From: Paramecium pentaurelia
Lineage: Eukaryota; Ciliophora; Oligohymenophorea; Peniculida; Parameciidae
Length of the DNA: 64,000 nucleotides
Assembly (NCBI GenBank): GCA_905183005.1
Contig: CAJJDO010000088.1
Location: 124,001-188,000 of the forward strand
Direction: 5' to 3'
Part shown: piece by piece, positions 1 through 11,553 of the stretch
Layout of the letters: each line of letters starts with the position of its first letter
How positions within the stretch are numbered: position 1 is the first letter of the stretch
The notes under the pieces: model-generated
Database searches by the model: none
Told to the model about the DNA's origin: nothing
What the model saw: the letters and a program-made list of their open reading frames with translations, nothing else
Made by a program: the position numbers and the translations under genes

Positions 1-239
1 CTCTATAAAGGATTAACTTGTTAAGCTTATGGTTATTATTAATTATTAACTTATTAAGTTTCTTATTATTTAGCTTATTAATTGATAACCTCCTAGTCTT
101 ATTAATTATTATTTGTTGTTTAACTTTATTAGGATTATTGTGATGATTGCTATTATGTAAGTGGCAAATCTTTTGTTTAAATATTTTAATCTTAAGTTTA
201 CAAAGTATTTTATTATTATTATTGTTATGAATTTGTTGC

Positions 240-294
<55 letters not shown>

Positions 295-2283
295 GGCTAT
301 TATTATTATTATGGCTATTATTATTAATCCTACTATTATGGCTATTATTATTAATCCTTCTATTATGATTATTATTATTAATCCTTCTATTATGATTATT
401 GTTATTAATCCTACTATTATGATTATTATTATTAATCTGAAAGTAATTATTAGTCTGTTAATTTAAATTCTTCTGCTTAAACTTTGATTTAAGTAGTTTG
501 TTTCAATGAGTCTGGTATATCTGAAATGTCTTAAATGGTTTCTGTCTATTCATCTTATATATGATTTAATTATAACTCAGTTTAACTTTATTCATCATTA
601 TCATTATAAATATCTGATGATTCATTATTTTACTAATCTTAGATAACATCTTCATTCTATATTTCAGAATTATTAATATCTTCTATATATTTAATTTCTG
701 AGTTATCCTCTTAATCAACATCATCAAGATTGACTTTATCAGTGATCACTTAATTATCTTGTTCATCGTCTTGATTTTAAGAATAGTTATTATCATATTC
801 ATCAAGTGTTGATAATTCTGAACTTGGAGATATATTTTATGAAACATTTTCTTACTCAATTTAATAATCAACATCTTGTTGATCATATTCATCATTATTT
901 AATTTAATAAATCTTTATTATTTTTAATTTTAAATTGGTTGAATGGTTTCTACATCTTAATCAGCTTATTAAACATATTCTTATTCTTCTTATATATCAA
1001 TTTAATTATCATTATTATCTTAAAATTCTTAATCATCTTAAACATCTGATTATTAATCATTATTATCTGTTTATCTTTTCAAATGATCTAAAATATCATC
1101 AAAAGAATTCATTTCATCTTAATCATCATTATTTTTTTCTTAACTTTAAACATCTTAATCCTCCAAAATATGGGAATCTTAAATAATATTATATTAATTC
1201 TATGGATCAAGAGCATCATATGGTTTTGAATCCTTTTCAACATAGTAATCGGTAAAGTCTTAATCCTATTATTCTTCTTATTCCTATACAGGAAAGTAAT
1301 TATTATCATCTTCTTCATTATTCAGAAATGTTGGATTTTAATATTGTTAATCAGAATCTGTATCTGAAAAGTCTTAATCCTATTCTTCATTATAATTCTA
1401 TTTTTAAATATTAGGTTAATGAATTTCTTAATCTCTCTTCTTTTTAATTTACCTTTTTATTCTAAGTTATTTTGGTTATTTTAATTATTTTTAATTTATT
1501 CTTGTTCTTTAATTTGATTGTTTTTTTGACTTAATTTACTATTATCTTCCTTAATTATAATCATAATCATCATAATCATAATAATTACTGTAATCATAAT
1601 CATAATCAGAATCACTATCATATAAAACTTATTATATAGCATCATCATAATCATATTCATCATAATTATTTGCTTAAGAGTGATTATTTTTTCTATTAAT
1701 TTTTTATTTAATTTCTTATTATTAATTTTAACATTATTGCTTTATTTACAATAATTATTTTAGATTAGAAGTTAGTTATTCTTTATCATAAACAGTAGCT
1801 TTTGATGATTGTGATAATATTTATTACATTTTTTATTTTGTTGCTTAAATACAAACATCAATTTCAGTTAATAGATCTAATTTCTCTTTTTTAGATTGCT
1901 TTACATTCATTTATTACATTAACTTCATAATTTTTGCTAGATCTATCTCAAATTTAGCTTAAAATTCTTGTTTAGCAGGCATCTCAATTTCCATTAATGA
2001 TTATTAATGCAATAGCTATTGTTTTGTATTTTTAACAATTTTCTCTACTTCCAACAATCCATTTAAATCATCTCCCAATTAATTATTTAATTCAATAGCT
2101 TCTTTCCACTAAATGGTATCAGAGATCATTATATTTATGTCATCTAGGTCTTGGCATCTCAAATTTTGCATATTCAAACTAACTGCTTATTGAAGTGTTA
2201 GCTCTAAATAATTTATAGCTTTTACTTGAACTTGCAAAAGTGAGCAAACTCACAATGACTATTGTTACGTATGCGTTTTTCAT
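1..2283 (-). CDS. Secreted Gln/Asp/Asn-rich protein, 3' end off the window
   Basis: Read with TAA/TAG as Gln, the frame is open from the window edge to an ATG at 2281-2283, about 750 residues, with no TGA. The first 17 or so residues (MKNAYVTIVIVSLLTFASS) look like a signal peptide, so secretion or surface display is inferred. A 22-nt intron (2204-2225, GTA...TAG) is required: without it the frame stops at a TGA after about 45 codons. The N-terminal third has Lys/Gln/Glu-rich helical stretches. The middle is acidic and repetitive (Asp-Tyr runs near 1550-1660, Gln/Asp/Asn-rich after that), and it ends in a glutamine tract and 9-residue repeats. I do not recognise a family, and low complexity makes homology weak evidence. 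The gene lacks its stop because it runs off the left edge. Its neighbour at 2835 is divergent. Confidence 0.72.
241..294. repeat. Perfect ATT/TAA trinucleotide microsatellite coding a Gln run
   Basis: About 18 uninterrupted trinucleotide units. On the minus strand they read as consecutive TAA codons, i.e. polyglutamine, inside the secreted-protein gene. Likely length-variable. Confidence 0.9.
311..438. repeat. 27-bp tandem minisatellite (4.7 copies)
   Basis: Units begin at 311, 338, 365, 392 and 419, each starting ATG(G/A) on the plus strand with few differences (GGC/GAT, CCTAC/CCTTC). 27 bp keeps frame, so on the minus strand it encodes a 9-residue Gln-rich repeat with Asp/Pro/Ser variation, flanking the polyQ tract. 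Confidence 0.85.
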
Positions 2284-2834
2284 AATATTAATAGGGAACT
2301 ATTAAAAGAATTTAATCAATAAAATAAACTAACTCCTATTGTAACATATTTGGATCTAGAAAATATATGTAAATGAATCTCTCAAGAATTTTTGATTACT
2401 TTATCAATTAATAATACTAATTATGATACCAAGATCATATTAAACAATGAAAATATAATAAGTTATCATTTAATAGAGATTTGCATAGAAATTTTTAACT
2501 AGTTTTATATAATGGATTATTATATTAAATAAAATTAATAGAACATTAAAGGTTTTGTTTAGTCAAGTTGTAATTTTGACATATGATTAATATAGAATTA
2601 GGCTTAAGTAATAAACAGTAACTTAATTAATAAAATGTATAATTTTAGTTGAATAATTAACAGAAATCTCTTTTTTTGATTAATTAAAATAGATTGAAGA
2701 AAATTATTTATAAACCTTGTGATTTCATATATATAAGAATTGATAACTTCTCTAGAAATAAAAACTTCATTATATATATATATTGAGTATAATAAATATA
2801 CAAGACACTTCAATATAATTTGATTAATTTTTTA
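2284..2834. other. Divergent intergenic region, no gene seen
   Basis: 551 bp of very A+T-rich DNA between two divergent start codons. It presumably holds both promoters. The only ORF (minus strand, 2604-2813) has no support from codon content or intron structure. Short TA runs occur near 2774-2783. Confidence 0.6.
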
Positions 2835-3963
2835 ATGAACAACAATAGTAACACTAAATTGGATATTCTTCCAAAACTTATGACTTCTCACCATAAACTT
2901 CTTGAGCCAGCTTATTTAAAGAATACTCAATTCAAAATGAGCCAAAATGAGAGTAAATTGTTACCTGTCATTCAGAGGAGTTCCATGATGTAGCCTAACT
3001 CAAGTTCAAAATAATTAATCGTATAGAGTAAATAGAAATTTAATCTTAGGGTTGATAGGCAATTTAGAATTTAGTTCTAGACATTTTGGAGCTGCCTGCG
3101 ATAGAGGTTTTTAGGGGTTATCTAAATATCACTATTCTCAAAAATTTGGTCATTCTGCTGTTAGATTGGAGCCACTTAATAGAAATATTATAGCAGAACT
3201 CACTGATGCAGAGGATATTGATGAAATTCCAAAGGATGAAAGGACCTATTATAAAAGAATATATAAATTTAAGAACATGCCAATTTTAGCATTAATTAAG
3301 TCTTTTGAAATAGAATGGGTAAGAGAGTTTGAAGATGAAGTAAATAAGAAATCAACTAAATCATTGCAATTAAGTTTTTAAACTGCTCTTGCAATATTTA
3401 ATACATTTCCTGATCCATTAGAATTTTTCTAAAAAAATCTTTAATTGCTTGAAAGAAGTTCTGTTGCTTTAAAATAAAAAGGATTGACTTAATTAAAGTA
3501 TAAAGTAAAGAATTTTGAAGAGGAAGAATTTTAGAGAATGATAGTAGTAAAAAATTAATCAGGATAAGGATACTTTCGAATATATTTTCCAACAATTTAA
3601 CTTTATTTATAAGAATACTCTCATAATTAAACTATTGATTTGTCACCTCTTAGATTATATGAAATTGTAAAAAATAACTTTTTTGAAATGGCCTCAATAG
3701 TGGAATAATTTGATTTAGAGAAATTTAAAATATATATATAAGATTCAGAAAACAAGGGAATATTAGAACAATTAGATGATCAAACGAAAAAAAGTGATGA
3801 AAATATTTTAAAGCCTGAATAAAAAAGTAATGAAAATATTTTAAAGCCTGAATAACCAGAGTCATAGGAAATAGAATAATAATCCTAAAAATAAATTAAT
3901 GATCAGGGATAAAGTGTAGATTAATAATAGAATACTGAATAATAATAATAATAAGAATAAAAA

Positions 3964-4011
<48 letters not shown>

Positions 4012-4711
4012 GAATAAAAAGAATAATAATTATAATAATAAGAATCAACATAATAATAATAATAAGAATCAACACAATAATAATAATAGGAATCAACATA
4101 ATAATAATAAGAATCAACATAATAATAATAAGAGACACCAAAATAATAATAATAAGAGACACCAAAATAATAATAATAAGAAACACCAAAATAATAAGAA
4201 TAAGTTTTAATTACTAAACCTGTGAATACCGATATTACCATTATAATTATTGAAGGTATTATTTATTTTAAAAAAAGAAAAACATGAATTTCCAGAATAG
4301 ATTCTATAAAAGAAATGGATTAAGAAGGTTGTTCCAAAAGATAATATATATTATACAGTTGATTTTTTACCTTTTTAAATTCTAATTAGAGAGAAAAGAT
4401 CATAAAAAATAATCAAAATGTATTCTCCATCTTTAAAAGAATTGGATTTTATATTATTCCAATTAAATCATAAAAACTTACTTCAAATATTAGAAGATCA
4501 TGTAAAGACAACATTTGATATGCCCCCAGAAGCATTTGATTATAAAGATTTTAAAAAAGGAACTAAAATAACATTCCTTTTGGATGAGATAACAGAAAAA
4601 CCTCTAGAGATTACTGAAGAATAACTAAATAATGGTTTATTAAGTTCATAGACAAAAGAGATTGAAGTGAATAATAAAGATTTACAAATAATAATAGAGT
4701 AAAATAATTGA
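2835..4711 (+). CDS. Hypothetical protein with central polyQ tract
   Basis: ATG at 2835, TGA at 4709-4711. Introns 3028-3049 (22 nt, GTA...TAG) and 4256-4277 (22 nt, GTA...AAG) restore one frame, giving 610 residues. The N-terminus is Ser/Asn-rich. Residues about 75-270 are a globular-looking part (motifs HFGAACDRGFQGL, LRLYEIVKNNFFEMA). Residues about 310-450 are low complexity: a short repeat (ENILKPEQ twice), a long Gln tract, then Gln-rich units ending in ESTQ or ETPKQ. The C-terminal 150 residues return to mixed composition (FDMPPEAFDYKDF). No family is recognised. The second intron ends in AAG rather than TAG. Skipping it gives a TGA at 4284, so it is needed. The gene converges on the kinase gene, 154 bp away. 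Confidence 0.75.
3937..4200. repeat. Gln-coding TAA tract with 21-24-bp imperfect repeats
   Basis: A near-pure TAA microsatellite (about 3965-4011) is followed by imperfect units containing GAATCAACA or GAGACACCAAAA between TAA runs. All lie in the plus-strand reading frame of the 2835-4711 gene. Confidence 0.85.
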
Positions 4712-4865
4712 ATAAATTTAGACCTTGTATGCTTGAAATCTATAATTAACTTAAATGTAGTACAATTAAAAGACCATGTACTTCAAAAGAACTAACACAT
4801 ATTCTAGAGAAAAGATATTCAATTGGTTATAGATTGATATGAAGTTTATTAAAATTTTTATTAAT

Positions 4866-7846
4866 TCAGACATGTTTATCACATTCACATTGACATACAA
4901 ACTTGTTAATATATAACTCCTTAGTTTAATGTTATTGATGACAATCTTAAGAGCATAAACGGCATAATGTTTTCTTGCAAGTCTTACAACTATGATTTTT
5001 AAATAATAATAAATTACTTGAATTGTATTTAATTTTTATTTCGATCTCTATTTGGAATTGATTGTGTACATGTTCCTAATAAATGACAATAACATCGATG
5101 ATCATTTGAATTAAAAGATTCAATAAATGTATGATTTTTTCTAATTTCATTTAGATTAATTTAACTCTATACTAGAGAATCAGATCCATGAGTTATTGTT
5201 TCATTATAATTAAATGTATTTTCACATTTAGAATGACATTATGTTACACATGTGCTACATATTTAAAATAAATGATTAAGGAAGAAAGAATGAATTTTTG
5301 AACATTTGATACAATAATACATTTTACTTAATTTAATTTATTTACCTTAATTACATTTAGTGATACCATAATCTTATAATTTTTATAATCCATTATTATG
5401 CATAATTATAGTTAATGCAGTATTAGTTCCATAAAATTATAATGTAAATTATGATAAGAATAAATATTTCTTTTAAAGTTATTTTATTTTTTCTTTTTCA
5501 AATATTCTATCAAAACTTAAAACAATAAATTTGAGAAGAGTGAGTTATTCAAATTGATTAAAAAGTTTCTCAAAAAAATCATAATTAATATTATTACCAA
5601 TTAAAGATAATTAGAGTCTTTCTAAATTTTTTAATTTTCCAATATTATTTTTAAGTTTCTCTTAAACCATTTTATCATAATTAGTTATATAATCCATAAT
5701 CAATACAAGATCTTTTAGACTTTATTTTGAACCTAAATACTCTAAAAATAAACTAACTTCTGAATTTTTAGATTATAATTTAGTTAAATTAAATTAAAAC
5801 TTTTTTAAATCAACAGTTCTTAAAGATGCTACTAATAAAGAAAAAGCTTATTATAATCCACAATCTTCATAATCTAAACTAAGTTCTTCTAAGGATGATT
5901 AATTAAATGACCAAAGTTATGATGTTTATGTATAATTTAATTTAATTCTTGGTATTTTAAATTCAAAAGATATACAATTATATTTACTTAATTTCCACAT
6001 AATTGTTCTATGATCTTATTCAGACATCTCTGTTCCTATTGTCATACTTATTTTAGGTATGTGTTATACTTTAGTTAAGAATTAGATTATATTATTTACT
6101 TAAGAACTTTTATTATAAACTAAAATATCTAATTGTGTTATGCAAGGAAATTACATATTACTTAAATTATCTGACCATTTATAATTAGTATTATGATTTG
6201 AATCTTCTATTAATTCCAGAATGAGAATTTGAATATCATTTTAAGGTGATAATATTAATTCAGGTGTTTAATTATTTAATTTTAATAAAAGGGTTTTACA
6301 TTTGTTAGGTAATTAACATTTAGTTTAATGATGATTTTGGTTATTTTAATATAAACTAATGTAACTATGAAATTAATAAAGTACAGCAACTTCACTGTAA
6401 CTACAATTAAGTAAGTCATCTGTAGGTTTAAAGTCTTCAGGACCCATCATTTAGATTGAAGGCATTGTCTAAGAAAAACTTTCTGGATGAATTCTTTTAG
6501 ATTCTACTACTGAATGATAAAATTTAGATTATTGCCATTATTATCTATGTTATAAATTTGATGAACTATGACTAGGTGATGATGGAGTTTTAATTGATCT
6601 AGCCTTAGTTGATTAAGGAAGTTTTAATGGATTACCAGATGGTGGTTTATTACTAAATTAAGTTTCCTTTGTTTATATATTAGATGGTGAAGATCTATTT
6701 GGAGATCTTGATGCTTATCTTTTTTTATTAGTATCAACTAATAAATTTGTAGATGATTTCTATTTTTTTTGATTGCTTAGATTGAGTTAAATTTATTTAG
6801 CAGATTTCTATCTTTCCTATTAATAATAGTTTGATCCTGTGTTACGACCTCTATTTGATATAACATCAGGAGAAAGATAATCAAATTATGTAATAGCCTT
6901 TTTTGGAGATTCAAATGATTCTATTGTTGTACCTTTTGATAATACTAATTATTATTAGAATTGATTTTCTTTCAATTATTAGAAAATAGTTTTTAATTCA
7001 ATAAAATCAGGACGATCATTTGGATTAATCTACAACATTTTCTTTAAAATAGTTAAAATAATTTAATCTGATTCAGTAATACGTTTAACATGTCTCATAT
7101 AATCTGTTATTATTTCTTCTTCAATTTATGAATTAATCTTCTATCTAAAATTCCAATATTGAAGTGTCACTAAATATAAAAAACATAAACCTAGTGAATA
7201 AACATCACTTTTAAATGGATTATGTTTAAGTTTAGATGTTTCTGCATTCAATAATTCTGGAGCTAAATATGATTTAGTACCCACCACACTAATAGTCTAT
7301 ATTGTTTCAATCTATGTACTACATCCTACATCACATGCTTTTATTTAAAATGGCTCCATTATCAATAAGTTTTCTAATTTTATATCTCTATGAGCAATAT
7401 TCTTTTGTTACAAATGTTCAAAAATGTTTATAAGATATTCTAAAATTTTATGCAATTCCTCTATGTCTAAGAAATGCTTTCTATTTTTAATATAGGAATC
7501 CAAATTTTGTTATCCTTTTTCCATTAGTAAATATGCAAATTATTAGCTTTAAGCATATTTATCTGCTGAAACAGTTTCTAGTATCATGAAATCAATCAAA
7601 TTAATCACATATTCTGAAGGAGACAATTATTACATGATTTTGATTTCATTTTCAATGTTACACTAATTGATTATGACTTACTTAATACAAGAAATCTCTT
7701 ACCTTAAGGGCATACTTCTTTCCATTTACCAAGACACTATACACTCTGCTATTACCTTATCCTAAATGTCCATTATCAACTAAATTCTTACGAAAGTCAT
7801 TTCCTTTAATAAATTTCATCTAGCTTAATTGGAGAGCCAGATCCAT
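4866..7846 (-). CDS. Ser/Thr protein kinase with LRR-like region and C-terminal UBR-type zinc segment
   Basis: 976 residues after removing introns 7681-7702 (22 nt, ending AAG; longer alternatives stay in frame) and 4990-5017 (28 nt). Start is ATG at 7844-7846. The N-terminal kinase domain (about 12-290) has a Gly-rich loop (NGHLGQGNSRVYSV), the lysine in YALK, catalytic IAHRDIKLENLL near 145, a variant DFG (CDVG), and SYLAPELL. Key catalytic residues are present, so activity is likely. A Ser/Gln-rich linker (about 300-450) follows, then Leu-rich repeats of the ribonuclease-inhibitor-like style common in ciliates (about 540-800). The last 150 residues carry two Cys/His clusters. The final one (NCKTCKKTLCRLC, then CHQQH and CQCECDKH) resembles the UBR box of N-degron E3 ligases. 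Without the last intron this cluster is out of frame. A signalling role is inferred; substrate unknown. Confidence 0.8.
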
Positions 7847-8652
7847 TTTAATTAATAAATAAATTAATTATATATTTATTAGTATCATATGAATATTCTA
7901 CTGTATTTGATCTATAACTTCAAATTTTGAATTATTGAAAATCTAAAATACAAAACTAGAATTCTAAAAAAATACATGAAAAATAAAATAATATACAATG
8001 ATAAATGTAAAATAGAAGAAAAAAATATAGTAAAAAAGTAATATAATTCATTTCTAATGTAAATTTTATAGAAAAACAATATTTATTATAAATTTATATA
8101 ATATATATATGTATTATTTCTTTATTTGGAAACAACTGTGAAAAATTTGTTATTATTCATTTTTATTCCTACATAAGTAATTAAATTATATAATTATTAA
8201 GATAAAATGCAAATTTAATTTATATAACTACTTAAATCTTTTATTCTATGAACTATTTAAACTCAAATATTTTTTTTAATAATTCTGGATTATATTGTCT
8301 CATTAAAAAATAGATAACTTAAAAATAAATTATAAAAATCCTTATAAAAACACATTAACATACTTTAACTAAAAATAAAAAAAAGATTATACTCAAAAAT
8401 TTAATTATAATAAGGAGAAATATTCGCTTTTAAGGAAAAAATACTTAATTTTAATTGCATTATTATAAGATTTATTTAAATAATAAGGATTTAGGTATAT
8501 GTAATATTTTTCAATAGTTTTTCAGCCTATTAAAACTTTTATATATATACATTAAAATCATTAGATTTCTTTTAAGGAAGGTATTTTAATAAATATAAGA
8601 GCATTTAAAATTTGGTTGTAAAATTGAGATAATTTATAATAAATAAAAATTA
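7847..8652. other. Divergent intergenic region, no gene seen
   Basis: About 800 bp of A+T-rich DNA upstream of both the kinase gene (minus) and the small plus-strand gene at 8653. From 8106 onward it is part of the exact 1,089-bp repeat. No convincing frame on either strand. Confidence 0.55.
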
Positions 8653-9085
8653 ATGTAATAAGAAGACTCTGAATATATTCCAGTTGAATTATTAGTTAAT
8701 ACTAAGAATGAAGCTTCAATTAGATTGGTCTATAAACCATAATAATTAAGTACGGGAGCTAAAAAAGTTAAAATGGTTTACGAAATTCTACTCAAAAATA
8801 TTTATGAAATAGAGAATCCAACTAAAGAAGGTGTTATAGAGAAGATATTTTCTGATCATCCTTTTCTTAAAAGAAGTGATAAAATGGTTGAGAATGTAAG
8901 ATATCATCTAATAAATTAGATGAAAGAAGCTGTAAAAAATATATTCGAAGAAAGGGCTGAGAAAAAAAAGGCTGAGAAAGAAAGGTCTGAGATAACAGGT
9001 AAAAATAACTATTTAATATATATTAGAGATTCAAGAAGATAAGGAAGGTTCGGCTGCTAAAATTCCAACTATAAAAAATAAATGA
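8653..9085 (+). CDS. Small hypothetical protein (copy 1)
   Basis: ATG TAA TAA at 8653 (MQQEDSEYIPVELLV), TGA at 9083-9085, one 28-nt intron at 8999-9026 (GTA...TAG); 134 residues. The C-terminal part is charged and probably helical (motif EERAEKKKAEKERSE). The middle (KKVKMVYEILLKNIYEIENP ... SDHPFLKRSDKMVENVRYHL) is mixed. I do not recognise a family. It is identical to the copy at 9743-10175, and the two are probably one gene. Confidence 0.68.
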
Positions 9086-9194
9086 ATAAAATTATTGTAT
9101 TATTAAATTAACAAGTATTAATATAACAATATTGATGAAAAGTAATAATAGAATAATGATGAATAATATTTTATATTTAATATTTTTATAAGTT

Positions 9195-9195
9195 N
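9195..9195. other. Single unresolved base (N) marking a contig join
   Basis: One of only two N in the window. It sits exactly at the boundary of a 1,089-bp exact direct repeat. Confidence 0.95.
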
Positions 9196-9742
9196 TATAT
9201 GTATTATTTCTTTATTTGGAAACAACTGTGAAAAATTTGTTATTATTCATTTTTATTCCTACATAAGTAATTAAATTATATAATTATTAAGATAAAATGC
9301 AAATTTAATTTATATAACTACTTAAATCTTTTATTCTATGAACTATTTAAACTCAAATATTTTTTTTAATAATTCTGGATTATATTGTCTCATTAAAAAA
9401 TAGATAACTTAAAAATAAATTATAAAAATCCTTATAAAAACACATTAACATACTTTAACTAAAAATAAAAAAAAGATTATACTCAAAAATTTAATTATAA
9501 TAAGGAGAAATATTCGCTTTTAAGGAAAAAATACTTAATTTTAATTGCATTATTATAAGATTTATTTAAATAATAAGGATTTAGGTATATGTAATATTTT
9601 TCAATAGTTTTTCAGCCTATTAAAACTTTTATATATATACATTAAAATCATTAGATTTCTTTTAAGGAAGGTATTTTAATAAATATAAGAGCATTTAAAA
9701 TTTGGTTGTAAAATTGAGATAATTTATAATAAATAAAAATTA

Positions 9743-10175
9743 ATGTAATAAGAAGACTCTGAATATATTCCAGTTGAATTATTAGTTAATACTAAGAATG
9801 AAGCTTCAATTAGATTGGTCTATAAACCATAATAATTAAGTACGGGAGCTAAAAAAGTTAAAATGGTTTACGAAATTCTACTCAAAAATATTTATGAAAT
9901 AGAGAATCCAACTAAAGAAGGTGTTATAGAGAAGATATTTTCTGATCATCCTTTTCTTAAAAGAAGTGATAAAATGGTTGAGAATGTAAGATATCATCTA
10001 ATAAATTAGATGAAAGAAGCTGTAAAAAATATATTCGAAGAAAGGGCTGAGAAAAAAAAGGCTGAGAAAGAAAGGTCTGAGATAACAGGTAAAAATAACT
10101 ATTTAATATATATTAGAGATTCAAGAAGATAAGGAAGGTTCGGCTGCTAAAATTCCAACTATAAAAAATAAATGA
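9743..10175 (+). CDS. Small hypothetical protein (copy 2, identical)
   Basis: Identical to 8653-9085 at an offset of 1,090, including the 28-nt intron (10089-10116). If the repeat is an assembly artefact, only one copy exists. No synonymous or intronic difference was seen, which argues against an old duplication. Confidence 0.6.
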
Positions 10176-10418
10176 ATAAAATTATTGTATTATTAAATTA
10201 ACAAGTATTAATATAACAATATTGATGAAAAGTAATAATAGAATAATGATGAATAATATTTTATATTTAATATTTTTATAAGTTTATTATTCCTTACATA
10301 AATATGAATATTGAAATTCATTTATAGAAATTATATTATAATACTGAGGAATATATATATTTATTTATTCAATTAATTTGATTATACTATTTATTTTAAT
10401 AATATTTATTAAGATAAT

Positions 10419-11553
10419 ATGGGATGCTTATTAAGTGTATTTACTCGTTAATAACTTGATAAAAGAAGAGTTGCATTACTTTAAAAGTTGTTCTTATTAT
10501 TATAATAAAAGCGCTGATGAAGTTGAAGATATAAGAGAGAAAATTACTAGTTATAGTATATAAAATTAGTACATTAATTAAGAAAGAGTAATAGATGAAA
10601 AACCACATAAAGATTTTACAAAAGTAATGAATCATATAGAAATTAAAGATAAAATGTTTGACTAAAAATGATGAATCTAAGATATATTTATCATAAAACA
10701 AATCCAATTCTGAATATTATATTTTGAAATCCATCAATAAATAATATTTAGAGTACTCAGGAATGTAATAATAAATTTAAAATGAAATAAAATTTGGTAA
10801 AGAATGCAATGGAAAATTTATCTAATAATATCATCAACATTTTATCACCAATAAAAAGTGTTATATAATTTTAGAAAATGTATAAGGTGGCAATTTAAAA
10901 TAATTAATTAAAAGAAAATAAATGAATGAAGCTGAAATTAGATTTTACATAGCTGAAATATTGATTGCACTTTAACATCTTCATAAAAATAATATCATTT
11001 ATAGAAATTTGACTCCCTATAATGTTTTAATAGATAATTAAGGTCATATTAAATTATCTGATTTTTCCTTATGTCATTTTGGTACTGAATGTAATTTACT
11101 CACTGGGAATATTTATTACCAAGCACCAGAAATTAGTAAAATACAATATTAAAATTAATTATCTGATTATTGGAGTTTAGGAGCTATTATGTATGAAATG
11201 TATTTTGGATACCCTCCTTTTTTCCATCCTAATATAAATATATATAAAAAAAACAAAAGAGAATAAATTATTATTATACCAAATTCTATTTCAGAATCAG
11301 CTTAATAATTACTTAGGCAATTATTAAACAATGATGTATTTCATATTTATTATTACAGATTTAACAAAGAATAATCAATAAATCAATTAAGAAAATCTAA
11401 TATCATCCATTTTTTGATGGATTGGATTGGTAGATGGTCTAGAAAAGATTAGAATAAAGTCCATTTGTTCCAGATATCAGATCAAAATCAGATCTTCATT
11501 ATTATTTGTAAGAATAACAAAATGAAAATAAAATTGAACAATAAATTAATTGA
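10419..11553 (+). CDS. AGC-type kinase-like protein with degenerate catalytic motifs
   Basis: ATG at 10419 begins MGCLLS, a plausible N-myristoylation signal. TGA at 11551-11553. Introns 10624-10648 (25 nt, ends AAG) and 11336-11358 (23 nt, ends CAG) are needed. A further intron of length 3n+1 must lie between about 10435 and 10530; GTT...AAG near 10489-10513 is one candidate. The kinase fold is clear: QGGNLKQLIKRK, HKNNIIYRNLTPYNVLID, GHIKLSDFS, YYQAPEI, DYWSLGAIMYEM, FFDGLDWQMV. AGC kinases normally read YRDLKPEN and DFG; here the catalytic Asp is Asn and DFG is DFS. It may be a pseudokinase. The C-terminal tail is short (ends QQNENKIEQQIN). Its 3' end overlaps the opposite-strand gene by about 65 bp. 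Confidence 0.75.

Larger units (their letters stand above)
8106..10284 (+). repeat. Exact 1,089-bp direct repeat flanking one N (probable assembly overlap)
   Basis: 8106-9194 and 9196-10284 are identical in every stretch I compared (offset 1,090) and are separated only by N at 9195. Each contains one whole copy of a 134-residue gene. The left copy ends exactly at the N and the right copy starts exactly after it, as expected when two contigs with the same terminal sequence are laid end to end. Confidence 0.93.

Noticed and set aside
241..294. Telomeric or CRISPR-like repeat
   Set aside because: Simple trinucleotide run inside a reading frame; no spacers, and no C4A2/C3A-type telomere repeats anywhere in the window.
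161..466. Plus-strand Ile-rich ORF
   Set aside because: Shadow of the minus-strand polyQ and 27-bp repeat in the secreted-protein gene.
3896..4241. Minus-strand ORFs of Ile/Leu or Tyr repeats
   Set aside because: They are the complement of the plus-strand TAA (Gln) tract in the 2835-4711 gene; pure repeat translation, no independent support.
8106..10284. Transposon or true tandem gene duplication
   Set aside because: No terminal inverted repeats, target duplications or transposase; the boundary coincides exactly with an N, favouring an assembly overlap.
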